This document shows, one piece after another, positions 1 through 7,332 of a DNA stretch of 41,224 nt. The stretch covers positions 1 to 41,224 of the forward strand of contig QHNJ01000009.1 of the NCBI GenBank assembly GCA_003218395.1, written 5' to 3'. Position 1 is the first letter of the stretch. Every line of letters starts with the position of its first letter. This DNA comes from Verrucomicrobiota bacterium (GTDB taxonomy: Bacteria > Verrucomicrobiota > Verrucomicrobiia > Chthoniobacterales > UBA10450). A program made the position numbers and the translations under genes. The notes beneath the pieces are model-generated. The model was not told where the DNA came from and did no database searches. It saw only the letters and a list, made by a program, of their open reading frames with translations.

Positions 1-339
1 AATCGCGATGGCACGGATGCCGCCGCGCGCGTTGACCGCCGCGACGGTTTTATCATCCAGCAATGTGATGCAATCCCAGAGTAGATTTCCGTCGGGCGAT
101 TGCAAAAACAATGCGCGTTGCCCGATTGCAAAATCGGGTTCGGTGCCGATCCCCACAAGTTGCGCCGCTTCGTTGTCGAAGCGGTTACAATGATTTGCCG
201 CCAGTCGTTCGAGCGTCGTCCATTCTTGGCCGGCGTGACGAACGAATTGCCGTTCATCTTCGCAGATGGGGCAGGAGGACGGCGGTTGGGCGCTTTCAGC
301 AAACTGTGTTCCGCATTGCATGCAGATAAAGGGTTCCAT
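1..339 (-). CDS. MBL-fold metallo-hydrolase with N-terminal zinc ribbon (partial)
   Basis: Only the first 113 codons are present; the gene runs off the left edge. The protein starts with a zinc-ribbon-like knuckle pair, CMQC near residue 6 and CPIC near residue 28, followed by an acidic linker and a segment ending in GGIRAIAI. This arrangement, a short rubredoxin-like ribbon followed by a hydrolase start with a WDC motif and a GG-x-RAIAI strand, matches a family of metallo-beta-lactamase-fold hydrolases as I know it. The metal-binding HxHxDH motif would lie just outside the window, so catalytic function is inferred. It is divergent from the small Cys-rich peptide gene at 465. Confidence 0.7.
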   Translation of the reverse strand, partial: MEPFICMQCGTQFAESAQPPSSCPICEDERQFVRHAGQEWTTLERLAANHCNRFDNEAAQLVGIGTEPDFAIGQRALFLQSPDGNLLWDCITLLDDKTVAAVNARGGIRAIAI

Positions 340-464
340 TTACAGTTAAGGTATCCGGCCGTCCGATCCGCGAAAGCTGTAGCCGGTTCCCTGCGCGCCA
401 TGCCGTAGTGAAAGATCTAATTTTTTCGCTAGCGCCGGATGACATCGCGAACAAGACTAATCAC

Positions 465-620
465 ATGAAAAATTACGCTAAGATTCTGTTCTCGATCCTG
501 GCGGCCGTGATTTGCACGGCAGCTCTTGCCGCCGACAAACCGAGTTGCAAAAAGACCGGCAAGAACTGTCCTATGAACGACAACAAGGCGTGCAATTGCG
601 GGAAGAACTGCGACTGTTAA
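465..620 (+). CDS. Small secreted cysteine-rich peptide
   Basis: A 51-residue product. Residues 1-23 form a clear signal peptide (MKNYAK, then a hydrophobic run ending in ALAA), so the mature peptide is about 28 residues, exported to the periplasm or beyond. It has six cysteines, with a C-x6-C pair early and CNC and CDC pairs at the C-terminus, plus many Lys and Asn. The density and CxC pairs suggest metal binding (metallothionein-like) or disulfide cross-linking. No family is recognised. The ATG at 465 is preferred over the one at 408 because the signal peptide begins there. A weak ribosome site is the main doubt. Confidence 0.6.
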   Translation: MKNYAKILFSILAAVICTAALAADKPSCKKTGKNCPMNDNKACNCGKNCDC

Positions 621-724
621 GGCGGGAGGAGCATTCCGCTCGATGCTGATCATTCGACGCGCCCGCGGCGCCATTGTTGGCATCGCCCGCGGAGAGGCCG
701 ATCCATCTACGCAAACAATATAGC

Positions 725-1372
725 TCAGTCGCGATGGCGAATGCTTCCTGCCCCGCTGATATGTTTCTCGATTGCCTTCGGATTGCCGGAGTAAGTGACT
801 TTTCCTGCACCAGTGATTGCCACTTTGAGTGTGTCGGCAACTGCAATTTCGGCGTCAGCTGCGCCTGTGGTGGAGATTTCGCTGGTTTTTGTTTGCAGGC
901 CACTCGCATTTAACTCGCTCGCGCCAGTCATATCGGCAAGGAGCTCGTCGATACTCCCATCCAGTGTGACCTGCGCTGCGCCTGTCGATTCAAGAGCGAA
1001 TTTCGGACCGGCGATTTGATTTGCAATGAGCTTCACCGCACCGCTAAGCTTTGCCCCGGCGCGCGTAGGACTTGAGATGACGACCTTGATTCCGTGCGTC
1101 GGCCAAATTTGCTCGTGCATGCGCAAGCGCAGTGTGTCGCCGGAAATGTGATTATCGATGTAGGGAAGAAGATTTTCATCCGTCGTGATGCGGAGAGCAG
1201 GCGGCCCACTTTGCCATGCGATTACGAACGCCCCGCTGGCGTCGATGTTGGCAACGGCGCTGATCGCGCGTTCGTCGGTTTTGATATTGCCGTTGCCTCG
1301 AATTCCGATCCATCGGCAGCCAGCGAGCAGCACGATGCATACAGCCAGAAATACAAGCGTGATCTTCTTCAT
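725..1372 (-). CDS. GIN-domain (DUF2807-like) lipoprotein
   Basis: A 215-residue lipoprotein: MKKITL start, hydrophobic stretch, then the lipobox LLAGC, so it should be lipid-anchored. The rest is a repetitive beta-helix-like sequence with recurring short strands and turns (GAVKLIAN, GAAQVTLDG, GASELNASG, GAADAEIAV, GAGKVTYSG), which is the signature of the putative auto-transporter adhesin head GIN domain. Function in this family is poorly known; cell-surface adhesion or envelope integrity is usually suggested. The ATG at 1372 is chosen over 1405 because AGGAAG sits about 10 bases upstream and the lipoprotein signal starts there. Confidence 0.8.
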   Translation of the reverse strand: MKKITLVFLAVCIVLLAGCRWIGIRGNGNIKTDERAISAVANIDASGAFVIAWQSGPPALRITTDENLLPYIDNHISGDTLRLRMHEQIWPTHGIKVVISSPTRAGAKLSGAVKLIANQIAGPKFALESTGAAQVTLDGSIDELLADMTGASELNASGLQTKTSEISTTGAADAEIAVADTLKVAITGAGKVTYSGNPKAIEKHISGAGSIRHRD

Positions 1373-1496
1373 GTGAATGTGCTTCCTGTTGTTAAGATGC
1401 GACAACGCTGAGATTTGGATTCAGGAAAATTCTGTGAACGCCCTTTTTAAATAGCGTTGAACTGTTGAAGCGTTAAATCGTGAATACGATGCAACG

Positions 1497-1527
1497 AATC
1501 CCTTCACTTTTGACAAAGTGAGGGATT
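1497..1527. repeat. Imperfect hairpin in a spacer
   Basis: An inverted repeat with arms AATCCCTTCACTT and AAGTGAGGGATT, one bulged base and a short loop. It lies in the 211-base spacer between the two minus-strand genes at 725-1372 and 1584-2600, so it could end transcription of the upstream gene, but no T-run follows. The rest of the spacer holds a short GTTGAA/GTTAAATCG-rich tract near 1455-1485, similar to the spacer repeats at 15178 and 38105. Confidence 0.5.
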
Positions 1528-1583
1528 CCTCCCGCCTTCACGTTGGTACGGCGCGGCAGGCGACTCTGGTCGGAATGACAGAT

Positions 1584-2600
1584 TCACTTCACAATCTTCA
1601 GCTTCACCGTCTCAACTAGAACGTCGTCGACGTAGAACTCCGCGCGATAATCGCCGAGGGCCCAGCCATCGTCGGGCCGCGATAGGGTAAATACTCCGTG
1701 AGCAGTTGGACTCTCGGCAATCGCGGAAGCTTCATCCGCCTTATAGTCCGGCGGAGCATCCTCGCCGATATTCTCAGCGATCCAGACCGCGCGCACCTTT
1801 GCGCCTTTCCGTAGGCGCTGTCCCTGCCAGCGGACATAAATCTGAGATGTATCCGACGAAAATGTCGTGGTTGCCTTGCCGAACTGCTCCTTGGCAAGAC
1901 TCACGGAAAGCTTCTTCGGCGCTGCGCCGGGTTTCACCTCCGGTCTGTCGACGATTTTTGGGCGTTCTGCCAGTTCGAGGGAAATGCGCTGGAGCAAATC
2001 GCCATTGCTAGCGCGCATGGTTGTGACGTCTTTGACGATTCCAGTGCCGGTCGCGAACCAGCGGTCAATTGTCATCGGGCTGGGCGATGTCTGCTCTCCG
2101 CGAATCCGGAAAGCCTGAAATTCTCCTGCCGGTACTTCGATATCTTCCTCTCCGGTTACCTCGTAGTGCTGATGCACTTTCAAGTCGCCGACCTGGCCAT
2201 CGAAACTCCAGTTCGCACCCTGCTTCAGCGGCATGGCGATCATCGTCTGCGGCGGACTAAATTTGACGAATTCGCCGTCGACGGTAATCCGAGCCCAACA
2301 AATTATTCCGCGTTCGTCGACAGTAAGAAGGTCTGAGCGTGTGATCACACCGGCCCGGTGCATCTCAAATTTGAGAAGCTCCTTCCCATCGACGTTCTCT
2401 GTTCCCTCGACGCGGTACAACACCGGGAGGCGAATTTTCCCGTCCGCGTCTGGTTTTACATCGGAAACAGTGAGTCCTTCACCCACTTCTTCCGTCATGT
2501 TGTAGCGCCAGGCTGTCCCCGGTGCAGTGGGAATAATCGGGTCCGCGATCGCGCAAACGAGCGGAACAACCGAGAAAACTACAACAAAAATTCGACCCAT
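1584..2600 (-). CDS. Secreted protein of unknown function
   Basis: 338 residues with an N-terminal signal peptide ending near CAIADP. The body is rich in beta strands. Residues about 25-200 look like a DUF3108-type sandwich: an opening W-x-Y, a segment with LLKFEMHRAG and a lone G-x-W motif (GANWSFDGQVGD). Residues about 220-338 form a second sandwich with WQGQRLRKGAKVRAVW and a terminal EFYVDDVLVE strand. No catalytic motif is visible. It is probably an exported or surface protein. It stands alone on the minus strand and shares direction with the GIN lipoprotein. Confidence 0.7.
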   Translation of the reverse strand: MGRIFVVVFSVVPLVCAIADPIIPTAPGTAWRYNMTEEVGEGLTVSDVKPDADGKIRLPVLYRVEGTENVDGKELLKFEMHRAGVITRSDLLTVDERGIICWARITVDGEFVKFSPPQTMIAMPLKQGANWSFDGQVGDLKVHQHYEVTGEEDIEVPAGEFQAFRIRGEQTSPSPMTIDRWFATGTGIVKDVTTMRASNGDLLQRISLELAERPKIVDRPEVKPGAAPKKLSVSLAKEQFGKATTTFSSDTSQIYVRWQGQRLRKGAKVRAVWIAENIGEDAPPDYKADEASAIAESPTAHGVFTLSRPDDGWALGDYRAEFYVDDVLVETVKLKIVK

Positions 2601-2680
2601 CGAAAGACGCTAGGAGACAACTTTAAAGATCAACGTGCGATTTGCCAATCTCGGTGCACCTCCTTCGGCTCCCTTCTGCT

Positions 2681-2718
2681 ACGGGGGGCAGGCACGACGG
2701 GCTCGGGTCGCGCCTACC
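2681..2718. repeat. GC-rich palindromic repeat (single hairpin)
   Basis: Contains the hairpin AGGCACGAC / GTCGCGCCT (2690-2715, one mismatch, loop GGGCTCGG) bounded by CTACGG and CTACC words. It resembles the CTAC/GTAG-ended cloverleaf repeats elsewhere in the window but has only one internal hairpin. It lies just upstream of the phosphatase start, where it could form a leader structure. Confidence 0.55.
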
Positions 2719-2749
2719 AATCTCCGGAAATCTGGCTACGCTCGTGAAC

Positions 2750-3811
2750 ATGTTTTTCAAGTATCGCGTAATTGTGCGCATCTTCGCGCCGATTCTATGC
2801 GCGCTTTCAGCAAGCAGCACCCTGCCGGCCGAGAAACCTAAACCCAACCGACATGTGGTAGTTGTGGTTTGGGACGGGATGCGCCCGGATTTTGTCAGCG
2901 AGAAAAATACGCCCGCGCTTTGGAAGCTTGCGCATGAAGGAGTCATTTTTCGTAATCACCACGCAGTTTATCCAAGTGCTACAAACGTAAACGGAACGGC
3001 GCTGGTGACGGGCGTTTATCCAGGCCACAGCGGCCTGATCGCAAATCATGAGTATCGGCCGGAAATCGACCGTAACCGATCAATTGACGTCGAAATTCCG
3101 GAAGTGGTGGAGAAGGCAGATGAATTGTCCAACGGAAAATACATTTCCGTGCCGACCATCGCCGAGCTTGTGCAACGTGCAGGCGGCCGCACGGCAATTG
3201 CTACTGCAAAAACCGTCGGCCTTCTATTGGATCGACACGTCGATCTCGGCCGTGCGGAAAACTGTGTCACGCTTTTTGCGGGAGAATCGCGCCCGCTGGA
3301 CGCGCTCACTGCCATTCTTGCCGCGCTTGGTCCGTTCCCATCTGCTCATTTGCAACAGGACGCCTGGACAACAAAAGCACTAACAGATTTTCTTTGGAAA
3401 GGCGGCGTGCCGGCTTTTTCGCTTCTTTGGTTGGGCGAGCCGGACCTTACGCAGCATGAATCTGCGCCCGGTGCGCAACAGGCGCTGGCCGCAATCAAAT
3501 CCTGTGATGAAAATCTTGCGGCCGTCCTCTCGGCGCTGGATCGACAGGGACGGAAAATCTTAAACGATGCGGGCTTTGGCGCGACGACCGAGTTCGCGGA
3601 TGAACCGAGATCCGGAGATATCATGGTGGCTGGGAATTCTGGTACGGTTCTTTTTTATACTGAGGGCCGTGACTCCGAAGTTACGCGCCATCTTGTCGAA
3701 TTTTTGCAGCAAACAGATTTTGCCGGAGTCATTTTTACGAAAGAGCCGATGCAAGGGACCTTCGGTCTTGAGCAAGCCAGATCGACAATCAACACGCGCC
3801 GGATGTGGTGA
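2750..3811 (+). CDS. Alkaline phosphatase/nucleotide pyrophosphatase family protein, N-terminal part (frameshifted)
   Basis: Starts at the ATG of MFFKYRVIVR, which opens a signal peptide ending near TLPAEK; upstream in-frame codons belong to a repeat. The sequence HVVVVVWDGMRPDF is the metal-binding strand of the alkaline phosphatase superfamily (type I phosphodiesterase/nucleotide pyrophosphatase), followed by NTPALWKL and the catalytic Thr region YPSATNVNGTALVTG (nucleophile Thr or Ser near here). Later come WLGEPDLTQHE and SCDENLAAVLSAL. It should hydrolyse phosphate mono- or diesters in the periplasm. The frame ends early, at codons RMW-stop, because of a likely one-base deletion near 3781; the next segment completes the protein. 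Confidence 0.85.
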   Translation: MFFKYRVIVRIFAPILCALSASSTLPAEKPKPNRHVVVVVWDGMRPDFVSEKNTPALWKLAHEGVIFRNHHAVYPSATNVNGTALVTGVYPGHSGLIANHEYRPEIDRNRSIDVEIPEVVEKADELSNGKYISVPTIAELVQRAGGRTAIATAKTVGLLLDRHVDLGRAENCVTLFAGESRPLDALTAILAALGPFPSAHLQQDAWTTKALTDFLWKGGVPAFSLLWLGEPDLTQHESAPGAQQALAAIKSCDENLAAVLSALDRQGRKILNDAGFGATTEFADEPRSGDIMVAGNSGTVLFYTEGRDSEVTRHLVEFLQQTDFAGVIFTKEPMQGTFGLEQARSTINTRRMW

Positions 3812-4236
3812 TGGCTTTCCGCTGGAATGATGCCAAAAATCAATTCGGTATTCCAGGAATGATCGACGCGGATTGGCAACGGCAAGCGGGGCAGGGGACT
3901 CACGCCACTCTCAGCCGATTCGACATGCACAACACCTTGATCGCGGCCGGTCCGGATTTTCGCCGCGGTGGGGTGGACGATTTGCCAACCGGAAATGTCG
4001 ATCTTGCGCCGACGATTCTGCAAATTCTCAGAATTAACCCGCCGCAACAATTGGATGGCAGAATTTTGTCCGAAGCCATGGTTAACATCGATCCGTCGAC
4101 TGTGAAGCCGGAAACTAAGACGATCCAAGTCATCAAAGCCTTACCGTCAGGAACGTGGCGGCAATCGCTTCAAATCTCACGTGTCGGCTCGACGATTTAC
4201 CTCGACGAAGGCAATGGTGCGTTTGCAAAGAGGTAG
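3805..4236 (+). CDS. Alkaline phosphatase/nucleotide pyrophosphatase family protein, C-terminal part
   Basis: Continues the protein of 2750-3811 in another frame. Reading this frame back from 3805 gives IDNQHAPDVVMAFRW beginning at 3781, so the two halves join there if one base is restored. The segment holds GTHATLSRFDMHNTLIAAGP, the conserved GxHG-like metal site (here GTHA), and DVGNVDLAPTILQ-like GNVDLAPT, which are the C-terminal metal ligand and helix motifs of the superfamily. The end (EGNGAFAKR-stop) is supplied by the first bases of the palindromic element at 4232. The gene may be intact in the organism if the shift is an assembly error. Confidence 0.75.
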   Translation: MVMAFRWNDAKNQFGIPGMIDADWQRQAGQGTHATLSRFDMHNTLIAAGPDFRRGGVDDLPTGNVDLAPTILQILRINPPQQLDGRILSEAMVNIDPSTVKPETKTIQVIKALPSGTWRQSLQISRVGSTIYLDEGNGAFAKR

Positions 4237-4283
4237 CGACAGCGCGGTGCGCTGTCCGGACGCCGCAGCGTGGCGTCCCTACC
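4232..4283. repeat. Three-way-junction palindromic element, copy 1
   Basis: Outer stem GGTAG (4232-4236) with CTACC (4279-4283). Inside are two adjacent hairpins: GACAGCGC/GCGCTGTC (8 pairs, loop GGT, 4238-4256) and GGACGCCGC/GTGGCGTCC (one wobble, loop AGC, 4258-4278). The TAG in the left outer arm is the stop codon of the phosphatase. Its last 26 bases differ at only two positions from those of the copy inside the cyclase gene at 26579. Confidence 0.85.
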
Positions 4284-4309
4284 ACGATTGACATCGTGCA
4301 ATTCGCTTA

Positions 4310-4591
4310 CTAGCCTCGCAATCGTGTTTTGCTTCGCTGGCCGCATCGCCACAATCCTCGCGCTTTGTTGTGCGATTGGTTTGCACTGGATCGCTTTGCA
4401 GTAAATTCCGAAAAAAAGTCTGATCTCCCGTCAGCGACGCCGAAGATCGACATGATCTGTGCGCCACGCACAACTTCTTTGACGCCGCCTTTTGTCAGTT
4501 TCGCGTACCCGAGAATTTCCTTCGCGTTCTCTGCTAGTGTGCGCGCACCGCTTGTTCCTCCGCCGAGGACATTCTTGAGCTAACGAGCCAT
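4310..4591 (-). pseudogene. Decayed gene fragment, minus strand
   Basis: Reading the minus strand from 4591, the frame gives MAR, then TAG, then LKNVLGGGTSGARTL and further protein-like sequence ending GAQIMSIFGVADG near 4427, after which composition looks non-coding up to a stop at 4310. The protein-like stretch has a plausible amphipathic pattern, while its plus-strand shadow looks random. CAG to TAG would explain the nonsense codon. I do not recognise the family. It may be a remnant C-terminus of a lost gene. Together with the plus-strand fragment at 4618, this 510-base stretch between the phosphatase and the outer-membrane protein holds only debris and a palindromic element. Confidence 0.3.
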
Positions 4592-4617
4592 CGGGTCGAA
4601 CTGCAGCTGCGTCGCGC

Positions 4618-4749
4618 GTGTGGGCGTTGCCGCAGCTTGCATTCTATCATCGAGCACCGGCGTCCCTGACGCGCGTGAAGCTCAATTACCGCAGAAATCC
4701 GGACGAAAACCCGCTGCTGCTGCGCAACCCAAAGGAGTTCAAAAAATAA
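4618..4749 (+). pseudogene. C-terminal remnant of an upstream gene
   Basis: In frame from GTG 4618 the product reads VWALPQLAFYH..., then LTRVKLNY and NPDENPLLLRNPKEFKK, ending at TAA 4747-4749. The second half looks like a genuine protein C-terminus, and its stop overlaps the predicted start of the next gene by two bases (ATAA), the arrangement expected for translational coupling. The frame is closed upstream by a TGA, so what remains is a truncated end. The family is not recognised. Confidence 0.35.
4731..4748 (+). promoter_or_regulatory. Ribosome-binding site pointing to an ATA start
   Basis: AAAGGAG at 4731-4737, followed after eight bases by ATA at 4746, which is in frame with the outer-membrane protein. 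From that codon the product begins (M)KIAFVRSIVISIF, a textbook signal-peptide start. No ATG, GTG or TTG occurs at this spacing. Confidence 0.6.
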
Positions 4750-5744
4750 AAATCGCGTTTGTTCGTTCTATTGTTATCTCGATTTTCTTACGCACCGCGT
4801 TGCCGGTTGCTGTCTTCCTCGCTGCGCTTGTTGTTTCGAGTAACAACGCTTTCTCGCACGGTTTTGCCGGCAACCGCTTTTTCCCGGCGACGCTCTCCAC
4901 GGATGATCCATTCGTATCCGACGAGCTTTCGCTTCCCACCGTTTCGAGCATCGTCACGCCGGACGAAGGCGGCACGCGAGACACCGAACTTTCGGTGGAC
5001 ATCGCCAAGCGCATAACGCGCGATTTTGGCATCGAGGCAGGCGAAACATTTCTGACGCTTCACCCGCGCGACGAGCGCTCAGTGAGCGGCTTCGGCAATC
5101 TCGAACTCGGCGCCAAATATGAATTCTTCGAGAATGATGAACACGAAAGCATCCTTTCGTTGGGTCTTGGCGTAGAAGTCGGTGGCACAGGCAGCGAGTG
5201 CGTGGGTGCAGACCCGTTTAGCACGTGGACTCCGGCGCTATTCTTTGGCAAGGGTCTGGGCGATTTACCGCAAGGCCTTCCACTGCTCCGTCCGCTTGTG
5301 ATCACCGGTGTCATTGGCGTTGCGATTCCCACGAGCGCAAGCACGTGCACATTCGGTATGAACCAAGAAACAGGTGAGAACGAAGTCGACATTGAGCGCC
5401 ACCCCAACGTTCTGCAATACGGCTTCGCTGTGGAATACAGCCTTATCTACCTGCAGGAGCAGGTGAAGGACATCGGCCTCCGGGCGCCTTTCGATCACCT
5501 GATTCCGCTCGTTGAGTTTTCCCTGGAAACGGCGCTCGACCGCGGGCAGGGCGGGCAGACCACGGGGACCATCAACCCTGGCGTCATCTGGTCGGGAAAA
5601 TACTTCCAAGTCGGCGCGGAAGCAGTCATTCCCATCAATTCGCGCACTGGCAGCAATGTCGGTTTCATTGCGCAGTTGCACTTCTATCTCGATGATCTTT
5701 TCCCTCACAGCATCGGCCGTCCACTCTTCGGAGGAAACAAATGA
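4746..5744 (+). CDS. Outer-membrane beta-barrel-like protein in the copper cluster
   Basis: About 332 residues. The first ~37 are a signal peptide (KIAFVRSIVISIFL to NNAFSHG). The mature part alternates hydrophobic and polar residues in strand-length blocks (LELGAKYEFF, SILSLGLGVEVGG, YGFAVEYSLIYLQ, YFQVGAEAVIPIN) and ends in a strand near FIAQLHFYLDD, the look of an outer-membrane barrel. The frame is open back to a GTG at 4620, but the strong AAAGGAG site and the signal peptide favour a start at the ATA at 4746. The stop overlaps the CopC start by four bases (ATGA), and CopC and CopD follow, so a role in copper or other metal passage is inferred. No named family is recognised. Confidence 0.7.
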   Translation: MKIAFVRSIVISIFLRTALPVAVFLAALVVSSNNAFSHGFAGNRFFPATLSTDDPFVSDELSLPTVSSIVTPDEGGTRDTELSVDIAKRITRDFGIEAGETFLTLHPRDERSVSGFGNLELGAKYEFFENDEHESILSLGLGVEVGGTGSECVGADPFSTWTPALFFGKGLGDLPQGLPLLRPLVITGVIGVAIPTSASTCTFGMNQETGENEVDIERHPNVLQYGFAVEYSLIYLQEQVKDIGLRAPFDHLIPLVEFSLETALDRGQGGQTTGTINPGVIWSGKYFQVGAEAVIPINSRTGSNVGFIAQLHFYLDDLFPHSIGRPLFGGNK

Positions 5745-6100
5745 GATGCACGATAGTCAGTTTATTTCTGATTGTTTTGACTGGCGCGGTGCGAGTTGAA
5801 GCGCACGCTTTTCTCAAGAACGCGGAGCCGGGCGTGGGTAGCACAATCCAGACATCGCCTAACGAAGTACGAATCCGGTTTACGGAAAACATTGAACCGA
5901 CCTTCAGCAGCATCCAGGTATTCGAAACGTCTGGGAAGGAAGTGGACAAACGCGATGTGCATCTGGATCACTCCGATCGCACGCTCCTGCACGTGTCTCT
6001 GCCGCGACTGAAAGCAGGAATCTATAAAGTCGTCTGGCGCGTTGTTTCTGTGGATACCCACGTGACAAACGGAAGCTTCACGTTCCGGGTCAGTCGTTAG
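5741..6100 (+). CDS. copC: CopC-domain copper-binding protein
   Basis: 119 residues. The signal peptide (1-21, ending RVEA) is followed directly by His22 of HAFLKNAEPG, the N-terminal copper ligand typical of CopC. The rest is a compact cupredoxin-like beta barrel: VRIRFTENIEP near 44-54, YKVVWRVVSVDTHVTNG near 95-111 with the D-x-H pair that completes the Cu(II) site, and a closing GSFTFRV strand. The protein should carry copper in the periplasm and hand it to the membrane partner CopD encoded next. The start is fixed by GGAGG seven bases upstream and the ATGA overlap with the preceding gene. Confidence 0.9.
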   Translation: MRCTIVSLFLIVLTGAVRVEAHAFLKNAEPGVGSTIQTSPNEVRIRFTENIEPTFSSIQVFETSGKEVDKRDVHLDHSDRTLLHVSLPRLKAGIYKVVWRVVSVDTHVTNGSFTFRVSR

Positions 6101-6124
6101 GCGCTCGCACTTCGGAGGGAGGTA

Positions 6125-6694
6125 ATGCTTATCGCGCTGCTCATTATCGCTCGCGCCGCGCAGATCGGCGCATCGATCGTCCTCGTCGGAACCTTTACGT
6201 TTGAGCTGGTCGCGCTTGGCCCGGCAGGGCGGCCCGCCAGCGACGATTTGCTCGATGTCGAGCGGCGCTTACTCCAACTAGCCCGGTGGAGTCTGATTGC
6301 GGCTCTCCTCTCCTCTCTGGTTTGGTTTTGGCTGGAAGTCGCGAACATGAGCGGGTTCCCGCTCACGCGCGCTTTTTCGACGAGAGCGTGGCAGGCGGTT
6401 TTGTTTGAAACGGAATTTGGCCGGGTCTGGCAGCTTCGCCTTGGTCTGATCGCCGTGGCGTTTGTGCTTGCCGCGTTAGGCCTTGCTCGACTACGACGCC
6501 CGTTGATCCTGGCGCTCTTCTTGATCAGTCTTGCTTTGCTCATCTCGCTCGCCTGGATCAGCCATGCTGCAGCTGCCAGAGTGCAACCACTCGGCCTTTT
6601 AGGCGATGCCATCTTTACGCCGCGAGCGCCTGGATCGGCGGGCTCCCACCGCTGGCAATTTTTCCAACGCGCGCCCGTGCATCGTTCTCGTTAG
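6125..6694 (+). CDS. copD: CopD copper resistance membrane protein, N-terminal part (frameshifted)
   Basis: Begins with a strong site (GGAGGGAGGT before ATG). The first ~165 residues hold five hydrophobic segments (MLIALLIIARAAQIGASIVLV, ARWSLIAALLSSLVWF, LRLGLIAVAFVLAAL, LILALFLISLALLISLAW) and the motif ISHAAA near 145, which is a characteristic His region of CopD. It is an inner-membrane protein thought to import copper delivered by CopC. After LLGDAIF (near 6616) the frame becomes arginine-rich nonsense to 6694. The neighbouring frame continues YAASAWIGGLPPLAIF, so one T appears missing from the T-run at 6614-6616. Confidence 0.85.
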   Translation: MLIALLIIARAAQIGASIVLVGTFTFELVALGPAGRPASDDLLDVERRLLQLARWSLIAALLSSLVWFWLEVANMSGFPLTRAFSTRAWQAVLFETEFGRVWQLRLGLIAVAFVLAALGLARLRRPLILALFLISLALLISLAWISHAAAARVQPLGLLGDAIFTPRAPGSAGSHRWQFFQRAPVHRSR

Positions 6695-7332
6695 ACGAAT
6701 GCGCTCTTTCTGTACTCCGGCGCTTTTCCACGCTCAGCCTGAGTTGCGTGGGCGGCCTTATCGTGAGCGGCATTTCCAACCGCTGGTTGTTGGTCGGTTC
6801 GATTCACGCGCTTTTCACGACGCGTTATGGTTGGCTCTTGCTTGTTAAGCTCGCGGCGTTCGGCGTTCTCGTCGGCCTCGGCGCACGGAATCGATTCGTC
6901 ATCAAAACGAAGCTGACCGGAGTTCCAACGGACTCGGATTTGCTGGCTCAGCTCCGCCGCAATGTGATCTGTGAGGCCTGTCTCGGCCTTGCGGTAGTGG
7001 CGATCGTCGCGTGTCTAGGCGTTACGCCTCCCGCGGGAGATCAGAATCGGACAGAACAAAACTGTTCCGCCGATTCCTCCACTGCCGAGACTCACCCTGT
7101 CTCCTCGCCCGGTGTCGCCGACTCGGAAAATCGTCTTGCAAGCAGACTTAAAGCCGCGGAAGGAAGCGAATGGATCCAGACAAGTCACACGGGGTGCCCC
7201 TCGCGATTCGAGCAGAGGAACCCCGCGCGATGCGAACTTCCTCGCGTGGGTGCTCCTTGCCGCCTCGCGCGGCCACCTGTCTCGGGGCTGGTTCGACATC
7301 GCCCTGAATGCGGCAGAAAGCCGGTGTCTTGA
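6616..7332 (+). CDS. copD: CopD copper resistance membrane protein, C-terminal part
   Basis: In-frame continuation of CopD after the one-base shift: AASAWIGGLPPLAIF, LSCVGGLIVSGISNRW, a YGWLLLVKLAAFGVLVG helix, and LGLAVVAIVACLGVTPPA near 7030, where CopD proteins normally end. The frame then stays open for about 100 more codons of low-complexity, unlikely sequence, overlapping the acetyltransferase gene on the same strand to a stop at 7332. I infer that the native stop was lost or shifted. Together the two parts give about 300 residues up to VTPPA, the usual CopD size. Confidence 0.7.
   Translation, partial: YAASAWIGGLPPLAIFPTRARASFSLDECALSVLRRFSTLSLSCVGGLIVSGISNRWLLVGSIHALFTTRYGWLLLVKLAAFGVLVGLGARNRFVIKTKLTGVPTDSDLLAQLRRNVICEACLGLAVVAIVACLGVTPPAGDQNRTEQNCSADSSTAETHPVSSPGVADSENRLASRLKAAEGSEWIQTSHTGCPSRFEQRNPARCELPRVGAPCRLARPPVSGLVRHRPECGRKPVS

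Noticed and set aside
4232-4283. CRISPR-like or terminator-only explanation for the palindromes
   Set aside because: The copies are dispersed singly, not in an array with spacers, and some lie inside open reading frames, so neither a CRISPR array nor simple terminators explain them all.
4329-4583. Plus-strand frame in the debris region
   Set aside because: Its sequence has the pattern of an antisense shadow of the minus-strand remnant, which looks more protein-like.
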